Of a stretch of DNA of 64,000 nucleotides, positions 17,451 to 25,832 are shown piece by piece; the stretch's first letter is position 1; each line of letters opens with the position of its first letter. Source of the stretch: Larkinella knui (lineage in GTDB: Bacteria; Bacteroidota; Bacteroidia; Cytophagales; Spirosomataceae); the NCBI RefSeq assembly GCF_003858645.1, contig NZ_RQJP01000001.1, positions 124,001-188,000 on the forward strand. Direction: 5' to 3'. A model generated the notes under the pieces. It saw only the letters and a program-made list of their open reading frames with translations. It had not been told where the DNA came from and did not search any database. Made by a program: the position numbers and the translations under genes.

Positions 17451-17602
17451 CCCCTGTTGTCGCTCGCGTGTCGCGAGTGACTGCTATCCAGAGGGCCTCC
17501 GGCCCGAAGCTGTTTTCTGGGCGTAAACTTCAGACGATTTCGAGTACGGGCCGGAGGCCCTCCAAATAAAGATCACTCGCGACACGCGAGCGACAACAGG
17601 GG
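17451..17602. repeat. Nested perfect inverted-repeat element in a 325-base gene-free gap
   Basis: Outer arms of 30 bp (17451-17480 and 17573-17602) are exact reverse complements, built around CTCGCGTGTCGCGAG. Inside them a second pair of 16 bp, GAGGGCCTCCGGCCCG (17491-17506) and its complement (17547-17562), is also perfect. The whole unit can fold into one long cruciform or RNA hairpin with a loop of about 40 bases. No open frame exists inside. It looks like a non-coding palindromic mobile repeat, not a simple terminator. The remainder of the gap 17355-17679 holds only the hairpin at 17617-17655. Confidence 0.8.
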
Positions 17603-17616
17603 GGGATTTAGCAATA

Positions 17617-17655
17617 AAATAGCCACCGCAGTTTGAAGGATTGCGGTGGCTATTT
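17617..17655 (-). terminator. Terminator after the ThuA/PQQ dehydrogenase gene
   Basis: A 14-bp stem, AAATAGCCACCGCA (17617-17630) and its exact complement (17642-17655), with an 11-base loop, stands 25 bases beyond the stop of the leftward fusion gene. It marks a likely end of the large envelope locus. Confidence 0.7.
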
Positions 17656-17679
17656 CACTATAAAACCGTATTCTGAAAA

Positions 17680-20600
17680 TTACTTCCCAAACTCAACCCA
17701 ACTCACCCCGCCAATATTCTCGGCTTTCGGATCCGCGTTCACAAACACGAAGTACAAATCCTGCTTGCTGCCGGGGTCCTGAATCGGGGCGCTGAGCTCG
17801 GCGGTTTTGTTCCAGGCACCCGTGGCCGTGTACGCCACCGTGCTGATGACCGGGCCTTTGGCCGAACCGGTGTGGACTTCAATCGTGCCGTCCTGGTCTT
17901 TCGAGGCTACCTGGTACGTCAGCTTCTGGATGCCTTTCAGGTCCACACCTTTCAGCACAAAATACGCCTTGTTTTTGGTGGCCCCCAACCGGCCGCGCTG
18001 GCGGTTCATGTTATACACCTCGTCGGCATCACCGGCCTGCACCCTGGCAGGGCGCAGAATCAGGCTCTCGCTGCTGGTCAGGGGCGTAATGGCCCCGCCT
18101 TTGTCGGTATACGACGCCGACAGAATGTAGCGCCCCGTCTGGTCCTTGCCGACGTGTTCTTTCAAAACCGTCGTGCCCTGTTGCGGCAGCGTCACATCCG
18201 GCTGTTCGTTCGACAACGCCAGCACGTATTTCACAATTTCGGTGGCGTCTTCCTTCGATAACTGCGGGTGGGCGTTCATCGCGTGTTCGCCCCAGACCCC
18301 ACCGCCACCGGTAATCACCTTGTTCGCCAGTCGCGTGGCTGCGCCCTTGTCGCCCCGGTATTTTTTCGACACCTCCATAAACGCCGGGCCGACCGATTTG
18401 CCGTTAATCTGATGACAGGCCTTGCAATCGCTGGATTGCATCAGGTTTTTGCCCAGATTGAATGTGCTCGTAATCTGCTGATGACCAATCAACTGGTCGT
18501 TTCCGGCCACTTTCGGAATGTAGTTCAGCGCCACTTTTACCTTTTTCTTATCGATCACTTTATCTTCGTTGTCCTTCACATCGACGGCGTATTTGAACGG
18601 CGTCTGATCGGCGAAAAAGAACGTGCTGTTGTCGGTGGTCGCAATCGCTACCTGCGGCAGCGTATTGCCGACTTTAATTTCCAGCGTATCGATTGAGCTT
18701 TGCCCCGACGGATCGGTCACTTTCAGCGTCACCGGGTAAATACCGTTTTTCTGAAACGTAAACGTCGGATTGGCTTCGGTCGAACCCACCTGATTGCCTT
18801 CAAACCGCCACTCGTACGTCAGCTTGTCGTCCTCATCGAAATCATAGCTCTGCCGGCTGTTAAAGGCCACTTTAAACGGGGCCAGCCCAATGGTATCCCG
18901 CGCCGTCACTTTGGCTACGGGCGTGCGATTTCCGGGGTTGAACTCGATCTTTACCAGACGCGCATCGTCGTTGTCGATTCCGTACACCGAACCATATTCC
19001 AGCATGTAAATCTCGCCTTTCGGCCCAATTTCCATATCGACCGGACGGCGAAAATCGCCCCGCACCGGCATAAACGCTTCCATCCGTTTGTAATTCTGGT
19101 TGTCGTCCATCCGAACGGCATACACCCAATTCCGCATCCAGTCGTACATGAACAGGGCTTTATCGTAATACTCCGGCAGCTTGACATCGGATTTCAGACT
19201 CGCGTCGAAGTGATACACCGGGCCGCCCATCGCACACCGCCCGCCCGTTCCCAGTTCCGGAAATTCGGTCGACTTGTTGTAGGGATACCAGACCATCGCT
19301 TTCGTGGTTGGCGGCAGGTTTTTCAAGCCGGTATTGTTGGGCGAGTTGTTGACGGGAGCCGCCGGATCGAACTCCGCACCCACCGCTTTGGTCGCAAAGT
19401 CGTACGCTTTATACGGTTTGCTGTCGCCCACGAAGAACGGCCAGCCGTAGTTTCCGGCTTTCCTGGCCTGATTGAATTCGTCGTAGCCACGCGGCCCCTG
19501 CGGGCCGTCGGTGCCGGAATCCGGGCCAATTTCACCCCAATACACAATCGAGGTTTCGGGATCGACCGAAATCCGGTATGGATTCCGGCAGCCCATCACG
19601 TAAATTTCGGGCCGGGTTTGCGCCATTCCTTTCGGGAACAGGTTGCCCTCGGGAATCGTATAGGAACCGTCGGGTTCGGGGTGAATCCGCAGAATTTTGC
19701 CGCGCAAATCGTTCGTATTTCCCGCCGACCGGGCCGCGTCGAATGTCAGCCGACCCGCTTGCCAGTCGGTGGGTGAAAAACCGCTCGACTCGAACGGCAC
19801 GGTATTGTCGCCCGTCGAGATGAACAGATTGCCGTGTTTGTCCCAGGCCATCGACCCGCCGGTATGCGCGCTCACTTCCAGATCGATGTGAAATTCGATG
19901 ATGGGTTTCTCCGATTTGATGTCCAGCGTGCCATCGTCGTTCATCACAAACCGGGCGATCCGCTGCCGCGTGTCTTCGCCCTCCTGAATCGTGTAGAAAA
20001 AATACAGGTAGTGGTTTTTGGCAAAATTCGGGTCGATAGTCATCCCCAAAAGACCGTTCAGATACTTCTCGACGGCTTTTACCGGAAAATCATACACCAG
20101 TTTCGTGCTTTTGGTTTTCGGGTCATACAGGTAAAACTTGCCCTTCCGTTCGGTCATAAACACCCGGCCATCCGGCGCTACGGCCAGTTCCATCGGTTCG
20201 TTCAAATCGTTGGACAATACGGTTTTGACAAACCGGGTTTCGTCGGGCGTCTTCACCGCGTACGACTTCGAGTAGTCGAGATCCTTGTTGTCGCCGATCA
20301 CGTATTTCAAACCGCCGAGCAAATGTTGCTGGAACAGCGGCTCGCTGTAGCTTTCGTTCGTGTGGCCACCGCCGGTATAAAACGCGCGGCCTCCGTCGAA
20401 TTCGTGGTACCAGACAAACGGGTGATTGTCGCCGTTTCGACCGCCTTCGTAGGTACTTTCGTCCAGTTTCGCCAGCACCTTGATGTCGGGATTGATGTTC
20501 CGGTAGCTGTACAATTCGTCAAACCGCTCCCAGCGGTCGGGCAGAAAACTCGTCGACGGGTGGTTTTTGTCGATCACGTCGATGGCTACTTTCTGCTGCT

Positions 20601-21099
20601 TCGGATGGTGCAGGAAATACGCCCCGGCGAGTTTGTTGTACCACGGCCAGTTGTATTCCGTATCGGCGGACGCGTGAATGCCCATGAAATTGCCACCGGC
20701 CTGGATATACCGTTCAAAAGCTACCTGCTGATCGGGATTCAGGACGTTGCCGGTGGTGCTCAGAAACACGACGGCGGTGTAGTGTTTCAGGCTGTCTTCC
20801 ACAAAATACGCGGGATTCTTGGTCGTATCCACCCGAAAACCGTTCTCCTGACCCAGTTTCTGAATGGCGGCAATACCGGTCGGAATCGACTCGTGGTAAT
20901 AGCCTTTGGTGCGCGAAAAAACCAGAATGCGCGGCACTTTCGGCTTGGGTGCCGGAGCCGTCGCCACGGATGCTGACGCGGAAGACGGAGCCTGTGTTGT
21001 GGCATTCCGGGGCGTTTTACAGCCGTAAAAAGTCCCGGTTACGGACGCCAGGACGAGGAGCGTGGCACCGATGGTACTTGTTCTGATAGAGATTGGCAT
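17680..21099 (-). CDS. Giant exported fusion: ThuA domain, PQQ-type sugar dehydrogenase, PKD, cytochrome c, CBM-like C-terminus
   Basis: 1139 aa from the ATG at 21097-21099; the frame continues 12 codons up to a TTG. A lipoprotein signal (SVTGTFYGCK) comes first. Then a ThuA domain (about 45-260: SRTKGYYHESIPTGI, GIHASADTEYNWPWY), a glucose/sorbosone dehydrogenase beta-propeller (about 285-710: LNEPMELAVAPDGRVFMTER, VMGCRNPYRISVDP, EIGPDSGTDGPQGPRGYDE), a PKD domain, and a class I cytochrome c with CKACH at about 892-896 and a candidate Met ligand in GEHAMNAHP. The C-terminal 140 residues resemble a CBM6-type beta-sandwich. ThuA and PQQ-propeller domains imply oxidation of a sugar or polyol with electrons passed to the attached haem. 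It lies in the sigma/SusCD locus downstream of a Gfo/Idh gene. The substrate is unknown. Confidence 0.9.
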   Translation of the reverse strand: MPISIRTSTIGATLLVLASVTGTFYGCKTPRNATTQAPSSASASVATAPAPKPKVPRILVFSRTKGYYHESIPTGIAAIQKLGQENGFRVDTTKNPAYFVEDSLKHYTAVVFLSTTGNVLNPDQQVAFERYIQAGGNFMGIHASADTEYNWPWYNKLAGAYFLHHPKQQKVAIDVIDKNHPSTSFLPDRWERFDELYSYRNINPDIKVLAKLDESTYEGGRNGDNHPFVWYHEFDGGRAFYTGGGHTNESYSEPLFQQHLLGGLKYVIGDNKDLDYSKSYAVKTPDETRFVKTVLSNDLNEPMELAVAPDGRVFMTERKGKFYLYDPKTKSTKLVYDFPVKAVEKYLNGLLGMTIDPNFAKNHYLYFFYTIQEGEDTRQRIARFVMNDDGTLDIKSEKPIIEFHIDLEVSAHTGGSMAWDKHGNLFISTGDNTVPFESSGFSPTDWQAGRLTFDAARSAGNTNDLRGKILRIHPEPDGSYTIPEGNLFPKGMAQTRPEIYVMGCRNPYRISVDPETSIVYWGEIGPDSGTDGPQGPRGYDEFNQARKAGNYGWPFFVGDSKPYKAYDFATKAVGAEFDPAAPVNNSPNNTGLKNLPPTTKAMVWYPYNKSTEFPELGTGGRCAMGGPVYHFDASLKSDVKLPEYYDKALFMYDWMRNWVYAVRMDDNQNYKRMEAFMPVRGDFRRPVDMEIGPKGEIYMLEYGSVYGIDNDDARLVKIEFNPGNRTPVAKVTARDTIGLAPFKVAFNSRQSYDFDEDDKLTYEWRFEGNQVGSTEANPTFTFQKNGIYPVTLKVTDPSGQSSIDTLEIKVGNTLPQVAIATTDNSTFFFADQTPFKYAVDVKDNEDKVIDKKKVKVALNYIPKVAGNDQLIGHQQITSTFNLGKNLMQSSDCKACHQINGKSVGPAFMEVSKKYRGDKGAATRLANKVITGGGGVWGEHAMNAHPQLSKEDATEIVKYVLALSNEQPDVTLPQQGTTVLKEHVGKDQTGRYILSASYTDKGGAITPLTSSESLILRPARVQAGDADEVYNMNRQRGRLGATKNKAYFVLKGVDLKGIQKLTYQVASKDQDGTIEVHTGSAKGPVISTVAYTATGAWNKTAELSAPIQDPGSKQDLYFVFVNADPKAENIGGVSWVEFGK

Positions 21100-21134
21100 T
21101 GTGTTTGGAATATTAAATTCGGTTGAGCAAATCA

Positions 21135-21245
21135 AAACGGTTAAAACCGTTTGGGGTAAATGGTTGATACTGTATAATTAACCCACGGTTTAAACCGTGG
21201 GCTAAAATAAATGGTCGTACATTTTGGAAACCGTTTTAACGGTTT
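21135..21245. repeat. Triple stem-loop intergenic repeat (intact copy)
   Basis: Three palindromes in a row: AAACGGTTAAAACCGTTT (21135-21152), CCCACGGTTTAAACCGTGGG (21182-21201, perfect 20 bp) and AAACCGTTTTAACGGTTT (21228-21245, perfect). The outer two are complements of each other, so the unit is itself nearly symmetrical. It lies between the Gfo/Idh stop and the fusion gene start. A decayed copy sits at 2490-2610. Confidence 0.7.
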
Positions 21246-21261
21246 TAGGCTGAGCCTGTGG

Positions 21262-22599
21262 TTAGACTTTAATCGCCCATTCGTCTTTCAACGACCTTTC
21301 CAGCAGCGCGTTGGCGTCTTTATCCTTTTTAAAACTTTCCTTTTTCGGGTCCCAGCGCAGCGGGCGTTTCAGTTCGTAGGCAATGTTTCCGATGGTGCAG
21401 ACCGACGCCGTGCGGTGACCCACTTCGACGTCGCAGATGGGTTTGCTGCGTTTCCGCATCGCGTCCAGAAAATCCTTGTAGTGGTTTTCGCTGAGGTAAA
21501 CGTGCTTCTCGTCCGGGCCAATCACTTTGGTCGCCAGCGCAACCGGCGTAGTTTCCAGCTTTTTCCGCTGAACATTCAACGTACCCTCCGACCCGACAAA
21601 CTGAATGGCATTGCTCCATTCCCAGGGCTGGTGGGTCATCGTAATGCCGTTTTCGTAGCGATACGTCAGGAATTTGTGCTCCTTGCCATCCGGCGGAATC
21701 ACCTCGACGGGGCCACTGTTGTCCATGTCCAGTGACCACTGCACAATGTCGAACATGTGCGCACCCCAGTCGGTCACCATGCCGCCACCGAATTCCTTGT
21801 AATTCCGCCAGTTGGGAAACACGTCCTTCGACAGGGGAGGAGCCAGTTCGGAATTAAAGGCAACGGGCTGGTTCGGTCCCAGCCACAAATTCCAGTCCAA
21901 CCCTTCCGGTATCGGTTCGGCCGGTAAATCATACCGTTTCGGCGGTGGTCCCACACTCACTTTAATTCCCTTAATATCACCGATGTACCCGTTGCGAATC
22001 AACTCGGCGGTTTGCCGGAATTCCGGCCACGACCGTTGCATGCTGCCGGTCTGGAACACGCGGTTGTGTTTGCGCGTGGCATTCACCATCGCCCGGCCTT
22101 CCTTGATGGTCAGCGCCAGCGGTTTTTCGCAGTAAATATCCTTCCCGGCTTCAGCGGCTTTGACGGCCATGACGGCGTGCCAGTGGTCGGGGGCGGCAAT
22201 GACGACGGCGTCGATGTCTTTGCGGTCGAGGAGCTGGCGAAAGTCGTTATACGCCTGGATCTCCGAATAGGCCCCGTTCACTTTGGCCTTCCCGTCTTCG
22301 CTGGTGTAATACGCTTTGGCCTGTTCGATAAACAGATCGCGCTTGGCTTTGTAAACCTCCGCCGTGGCCAGAATCCGGGTTTCGCCGGTGCTCAGAAACT
22401 GCCGGGAAAGGCCGCGGCTCTGCTTGCCGGTGCCGATGAATCCCAGCGTGATGATGTCGCTCGGCGCCCGGTAGCCCGTTCCGTCGGCCCGCCGACCGCC
22501 CAACACAAACCGGGGAACGATCATAAAAGCCGACAGGGCTGCGGACGCCTGGCCGATGAATTTTCGCCGGGACAAGGCGCTAAAAGGTTCTTTTTCCAT
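21262..22599 (-). CDS. Gfo/Idh/MocA-family oxidoreductase, Tat-exported
   Basis: 445 aa. The N-terminus SRRKFIGQASAALSAFMIV is a twin-arginine signal, so the folded protein is exported with its cofactor. The Rossmann loop is LGFIGTGKQSRG (52-63) and the conserved EKP motif (158-160, Lys159) follows VAPDHWHAVMA-like sequence; DWGAHMFDIVQW supplies the His region. The family oxidises or epimerises sugars using tightly bound NAD(P). Exported members occur widely in Bacteroidota polysaccharide loci and include enzymes of 3-keto-sugar pathways (ThuB acts with ThuA in Sinorhizobium trehalose use). It precedes the ThuA/PQQ fusion on the same strand, supporting a joint pathway. Confidence 0.9.
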   Translation of the reverse strand: MEKEPFSALSRRKFIGQASAALSAFMIVPRFVLGGRRADGTGYRAPSDIITLGFIGTGKQSRGLSRQFLSTGETRILATAEVYKAKRDLFIEQAKAYYTSEDGKAKVNGAYSEIQAYNDFRQLLDRKDIDAVVIAAPDHWHAVMAVKAAEAGKDIYCEKPLALTIKEGRAMVNATRKHNRVFQTGSMQRSWPEFRQTAELIRNGYIGDIKGIKVSVGPPPKRYDLPAEPIPEGLDWNLWLGPNQPVAFNSELAPPLSKDVFPNWRNYKEFGGGMVTDWGAHMFDIVQWSLDMDNSGPVEVIPPDGKEHKFLTYRYENGITMTHQPWEWSNAIQFVGSEGTLNVQRKKLETTPVALATKVIGPDEKHVYLSENHYKDFLDAMRKRSKPICDVEVGHRTASVCTIGNIAYELKRPLRWDPKKESFKKDKDANALLERSLKDEWAIKV

Positions 22600-22771
22600 G
22601 GGGTTTTGGAGGATTGAGCTTGATATTCTTCAAAAGTGCAAAAGCCGCCCGATTTACTATCGTTATTTTGGTAAAGAACGCGCTCCGGTCACTTCAAGGG
22701 TGGCTATTTCCGTTTCAATGACCAGACCACTAGCGGTTTCAAAACCGACGGCACCTTGTCCTGGTGCAGAT

Positions 22772-22800
22772 ACCTGTCAGGTCTTAAAGACCTGACAGGT
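22772..22800. repeat. Perfect palindrome, probable terminator or dispersed repeat
   Basis: ACCTGTCAGGTCTT (22772-22785) and AAGACCTGACAGGT (22787-22800) form a 14-bp perfect stem with a one-base centre, immediately beyond the stop of the double-esterase gene (22809). No T-run follows in either direction, so it may be a dispersed palindromic element doing duty as a terminator. The rest of the gap to 22600 shows nothing further. Confidence 0.6.
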
Positions 22801-22808
22801 GTAGTAGC

Positions 22809-24749
22809 TTAATTCACCAGAAAATAAACGATCCGGCAGGCAGTTCCTTTGCTTTTGGGATTTTTAGTGGCCGCCATGCGGAGTTGCAACACGTGTTTTT
22901 TGTCCGGTAAATTGCTGGCGAAGAGCTTGTACCACGGCAGGTGCAACTGCTGGCTCCACTGGGTTTGGAGGTCCATTTTTCGGTACGGTCCCTGGTCGAT
23001 GCGGTATTCCACCTCACCCGCATCCGGCCCCGAAACGAGGGCGATGCCGACGGCGGTTCCCGAAAAATTCAACGACAGGGCGGCTCCCGGCGTGGTGGCT
23101 TCCAACATCGGGCGGTCGACAAAACCGGGCCGGGTTCCAACGCCATCCGCCGGTTTCCAGTTTTCGATCAATTTCCAGCCGGTTTGCAGCGAGGCTTCTT
23201 TGATGGATACGTAATGCCCGTTGTCAAAACTGCCGCCAACCAGCGGAGGAATCCCGGCCAACGGTTTGACCGGTTTCTCCTCCAACGAAAACCCGGTATT
23301 CAACAGATCCTTCATGGTTTGGAAATACAACTCCTGCCCGAATGGCGAGGGGTGCAAATCCTTGAAATCGTATTCCCACGAAAATTCGCCGGCGGCTATT
23401 CGGTCGTAGACTTCCCGGGCGAGATCGATGGAAGGCAACTGATAGTGGGCGGCAACGCGCTCGTGGTTGGCGAGTTCGACCGGTTTTTTGCCCTGCCGGA
23501 AATCGCCAAATTTGTCCGGGTCGGCAAATTCCATCAGCACCACATCCACGGCCGGATTGGCTTTTCGGGCGTGCCGCACGATGCCTTCCAGCGCCCGAAG
23601 CTGCGTCAGGCTGTCGGTCTCGTTGGTGCGGTCATTGACGGCGGCTTCCACAAACAACAAATCCACTTTGCCGTGGCTCAGCACGTCCTGCTCGATGCGG
23701 AACGAATGCGGCAAACTCCCGAGCGACGGAATCCCGGCTTTGATGAACGTAAACGCCGTCTGCGGGAATTTCTCCTGAAGAAACTGGCTCACTTTATCAC
23801 GCCAACCCGGATTGTGCGTAATCGAACCGCCCAGAAACGCCACGGTGGCCTTTTTTTGCTCCGTAATCACCCGGTACGCATTTGGCAACCCGCCCCGGAT
23901 CCGGACATAAGCGGCAGACGACAGCGGTTTTTGAACGGGCACGGAATGCTGCGTGATGAAGTCGGCCCACCACGCCGGGTGTTCGATCGGGAAGTGGTGG
24001 CCTTCCAGCGTTTGCGCGCCCCGCGACATGGCATAAACCGTCGTGGGACCGCCCAGTTTCTGATACCGTTCCACGAGTGGAAACGTGTTTTCGTCCGACG
24101 GAACGAGTTTATCCGTCAAACTGATGACGTGCAGAATCGGAATTTTATAAGCCGCCAGCCCTTCCAGATGATCCATCGGATTGTCGGTGAACGCCAACGC
24201 CTGCTGTTCCGAAAACCCGTAGACCTCCAGCAGTTGCTGCCACGATTTGGCGTCGCCTTTGCTCTTGCCTTTTCCGCCGGGCCAGCTTTTGAAATCGCAA
24301 ACGGGCGCTTCGGCGTAAATGCAGCTGACTTTGGCGGGATTCCGTTTGGCCCAGCCGTAGACGTACAAACCGCCCCGACTCACGCCTTCGAGCGCAACCT
24401 TCGACGCAAAGCCTTTTTCCGAAACCAGGTGCTGGTAAAAATCATCCCAGATCATCATCGCTTTCGGGCTGCCGTACAGATCGTTGGTATTGATGTAAGC
24501 GATGTGAAAACCGCGTTCGAGCAGAATGCTGTCCATTTCCACGTGCCAGTCGGGAAAGTGGGCGCGCCAGACCCAGGGATTGCCGGGCAGCGGTTTTCGG
24601 GGTTTGATGATTCGGGCCGGAATCCCGTTCAGCTTGAATTCTACTTTTTCAAAGCTGTGCCACAAGGCCGTTTTTTCGCCTGGCTGAGCGAGCAGAACAC
24701 CGGATAAAAACGAGCAAAGGAAGGTGGCAAGGATCGGAAAGAAACGCAT
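22809..24749 (-). CDS. Two-domain exported esterase: alpha/beta hydrolase fused to SGNH hydrolase
   Basis: 646 aa from the ATG at 24747-24749 (MRFFPILATFLCSFLSGVLLAQ, a signal peptide); the open frame starts 29 codons earlier. The first half is an alpha/beta hydrolase with nucleophile elbow GVSRG (LEGVSRGGLYVYGWA) and a later His in EGHHFPIEHP. The second half is an SGNH/GDSL hydrolase: AFLGGSITHNPGW (block I Ser), VEAAVNDRTNE (Asn) and KDLHPSPFGQEL (Asp-x-x-His region). The last 150 residues form a beta-rich domain. Two unrelated esterase domains in one chain suggest deacylation of a decorated polysaccharide. Located between the deacetylase and Gfo/Idh genes of the sigma/SusCD locus. Confidence 0.85.
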   Translation of the reverse strand: MRFFPILATFLCSFLSGVLLAQPGEKTALWHSFEKVEFKLNGIPARIIKPRKPLPGNPWVWRAHFPDWHVEMDSILLERGFHIAYINTNDLYGSPKAMMIWDDFYQHLVSEKGFASKVALEGVSRGGLYVYGWAKRNPAKVSCIYAEAPVCDFKSWPGGKGKSKGDAKSWQQLLEVYGFSEQQALAFTDNPMDHLEGLAAYKIPILHVISLTDKLVPSDENTFPLVERYQKLGGPTTVYAMSRGAQTLEGHHFPIEHPAWWADFITQHSVPVQKPLSSAAYVRIRGGLPNAYRVITEQKKATVAFLGGSITHNPGWRDKVSQFLQEKFPQTAFTFIKAGIPSLGSLPHSFRIEQDVLSHGKVDLLFVEAAVNDRTNETDSLTQLRALEGIVRHARKANPAVDVVLMEFADPDKFGDFRQGKKPVELANHERVAAHYQLPSIDLAREVYDRIAAGEFSWEYDFKDLHPSPFGQELYFQTMKDLLNTGFSLEEKPVKPLAGIPPLVGGSFDNGHYVSIKEASLQTGWKLIENWKPADGVGTRPGFVDRPMLEATTPGAALSLNFSGTAVGIALVSGPDAGEVEYRIDQGPYRKMDLQTQWSQQLHLPWYKLFASNLPDKKHVLQLRMAATKNPKSKGTACRIVYFLVN

Positions 24750-24836
24750 AGGAACGGAAGATCGACTCGAAACCGGAAGGGATAACCGGGGCGTTTCTAC
24801 TCGCTTTTCCGCGCGGATATAGAGCGTATAAATCAA

Positions 24837-24861
24837 AGCCTCCGGTCAGAAACCGGAGGCT
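24837..24861 (-). terminator. Terminator after the polysaccharide deacetylase gene
   Basis: AGCCTCCGGT (24837-24846) pairs perfectly with ACCGGAGGCT (24852-24861) around a five-base loop; on the minus strand TTTGATTT follows. It lies 24 bases beyond the deacetylase stop at 24886. Confidence 0.7.
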
Positions 24862-24885
24862 GACAAAAAACTACCATCTCTATTT

Positions 24886-25716
24886 TTAATCGAATTTTCG
24901 TTGCTTTTTAACGTATTTGGCCACCGTTCCGATGGGCGCAATCCAGACGCCGTTGGCCGGGTCTTTGGCGTATTCGCAGAGCTGCTTCAACATGGCCAGG
25001 CGTGTGGTCTGGCCCCCGGATTCGGACGTTTCGTGACCGGCCAGCACCAGCCACTGCCCGGATTTGCGGGCGGTTTCGATCAGTTCCCGGATCTCGTCAA
25101 AATCCTTTCCGTCCATTTCCATCCCGTAAATCTGGGCCATGTCGCAATACGCCGGATCGTTGGGCGCTTCGTTGCGCCAGCCGCGGCCGCTGATGAACAA
25201 ATCAGACACAATCGGTACGTAGCTTTGCGTGGTTTTGCCGCGCCCCATAAACATCTGACCACAGGGGTAGGCAAACACCTCCGGTTTGACGCCCAGCAAG
25301 TCCTGCACCTGCTTATTGGCTTCGATCAACTCGGCCCGCATCTTCGCCGGGGTGTAGTCCTCCAGCGCTTTTTCCCGCGACCAGGTAAAATTACCGCTAC
25401 ACGGGTGATTGACCGAGTGATTGCCCATTTCGTGACCACTGGCTACGGCTTTTTTCCAGCCCTCCAGCCGTTTTTTGACCGCCGACGGTACCACGAAAAA
25501 CGTAGCTTTGACATCGTATTGATCCAGCAAAACCGTTCCCTTGTCGACGTTGGTCAGCCGGGCATCGTCGAAACTGAGGCTCAGGGCCACTTTCTTGCCA
25601 TTGGGCCAGGTGATGGGGGCCGCCGACGGTTTTGACGGGTTGATTTCGCTCGAAAACGAAAGACTGAGCAGGGCGCAGAACAGGGTGGATGCGCGAAGGA
25701 TTGGGTTTAGTTTCAT
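24886..25716 (-). CDS. Polysaccharide deacetylase (NodB-type), exported
   Basis: 276 aa from the ATG at 25714-25716 (MKLNPILRASTLFCALLSLS, signal peptide); the open frame extends 20 codons upstream. The NodB metal motifs are present: LSFDDAR (Asp-Asp pair) and HEMGNHSVNHP (HxxxH), then AYPCGQMF and VLAGHETSES near the end. The family removes N- or O-acetyl groups from sugars, or other acyl groups, with a divalent metal. It has its own downstream hairpin and sits between the ceramidase-like gene and the double esterase, so three predicted de-acylating enzymes are adjacent. The exact polymer is not evident. Confidence 0.88.
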   Translation of the reverse strand: MKLNPILRASTLFCALLSLSFSSEINPSKPSAAPITWPNGKKVALSLSFDDARLTNVDKGTVLLDQYDVKATFFVVPSAVKKRLEGWKKAVASGHEMGNHSVNHPCSGNFTWSREKALEDYTPAKMRAELIEANKQVQDLLGVKPEVFAYPCGQMFMGRGKTTQSYVPIVSDLFISGRGWRNEAPNDPAYCDMAQIYGMEMDGKDFDEIRELIETARKSGQWLVLAGHETSESGGQTTRLAMLKQLCEYAKDPANGVWIAPIGTVAKYVKKQRKFD

Positions 25717-25794
25717 AGGAATAAGGTTTACTAATTTTCCCCTTAAATTTAATTTTAAAGGGCTTGTATCTATCAAAGGTTTACATCCATCAAT

Positions 25795-25832
25795 AATTTA
25801 CCCCGGAAGGGCCCGGCCCTCCGGGGTAAATT
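25795..25832 (-). terminator. Hairpin after the ceramidase-like gene
   Basis: A perfect 13-bp stem, AATTTACCCCGGA (25795-25807) with TCCGGGGTAAATT (25820-25832), whose right arm touches the stop codon of the leftward gene at 25832. The 12-base loop is itself GC-palindromic. Probable terminator. Confidence 0.65.

Noticed and set aside
17451-17602. Considered as an insertion sequence
   Set aside because: Inverted repeats are present but no transposase frame lies within or next to them and no target duplication was evident.
22941-24707. Very long open frame (588 codons) antisense to the double-esterase gene
   Set aside because: It is the mirror of a GC-biased real gene: the opposite strand has signal peptide and both esterase signatures, while this frame gives Arg/Gln/Phe-rich sequence with no domain. 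The same applies to long antisense frames at 19834-20976, 33664-35034, 42144-43220 and 18700-19776.
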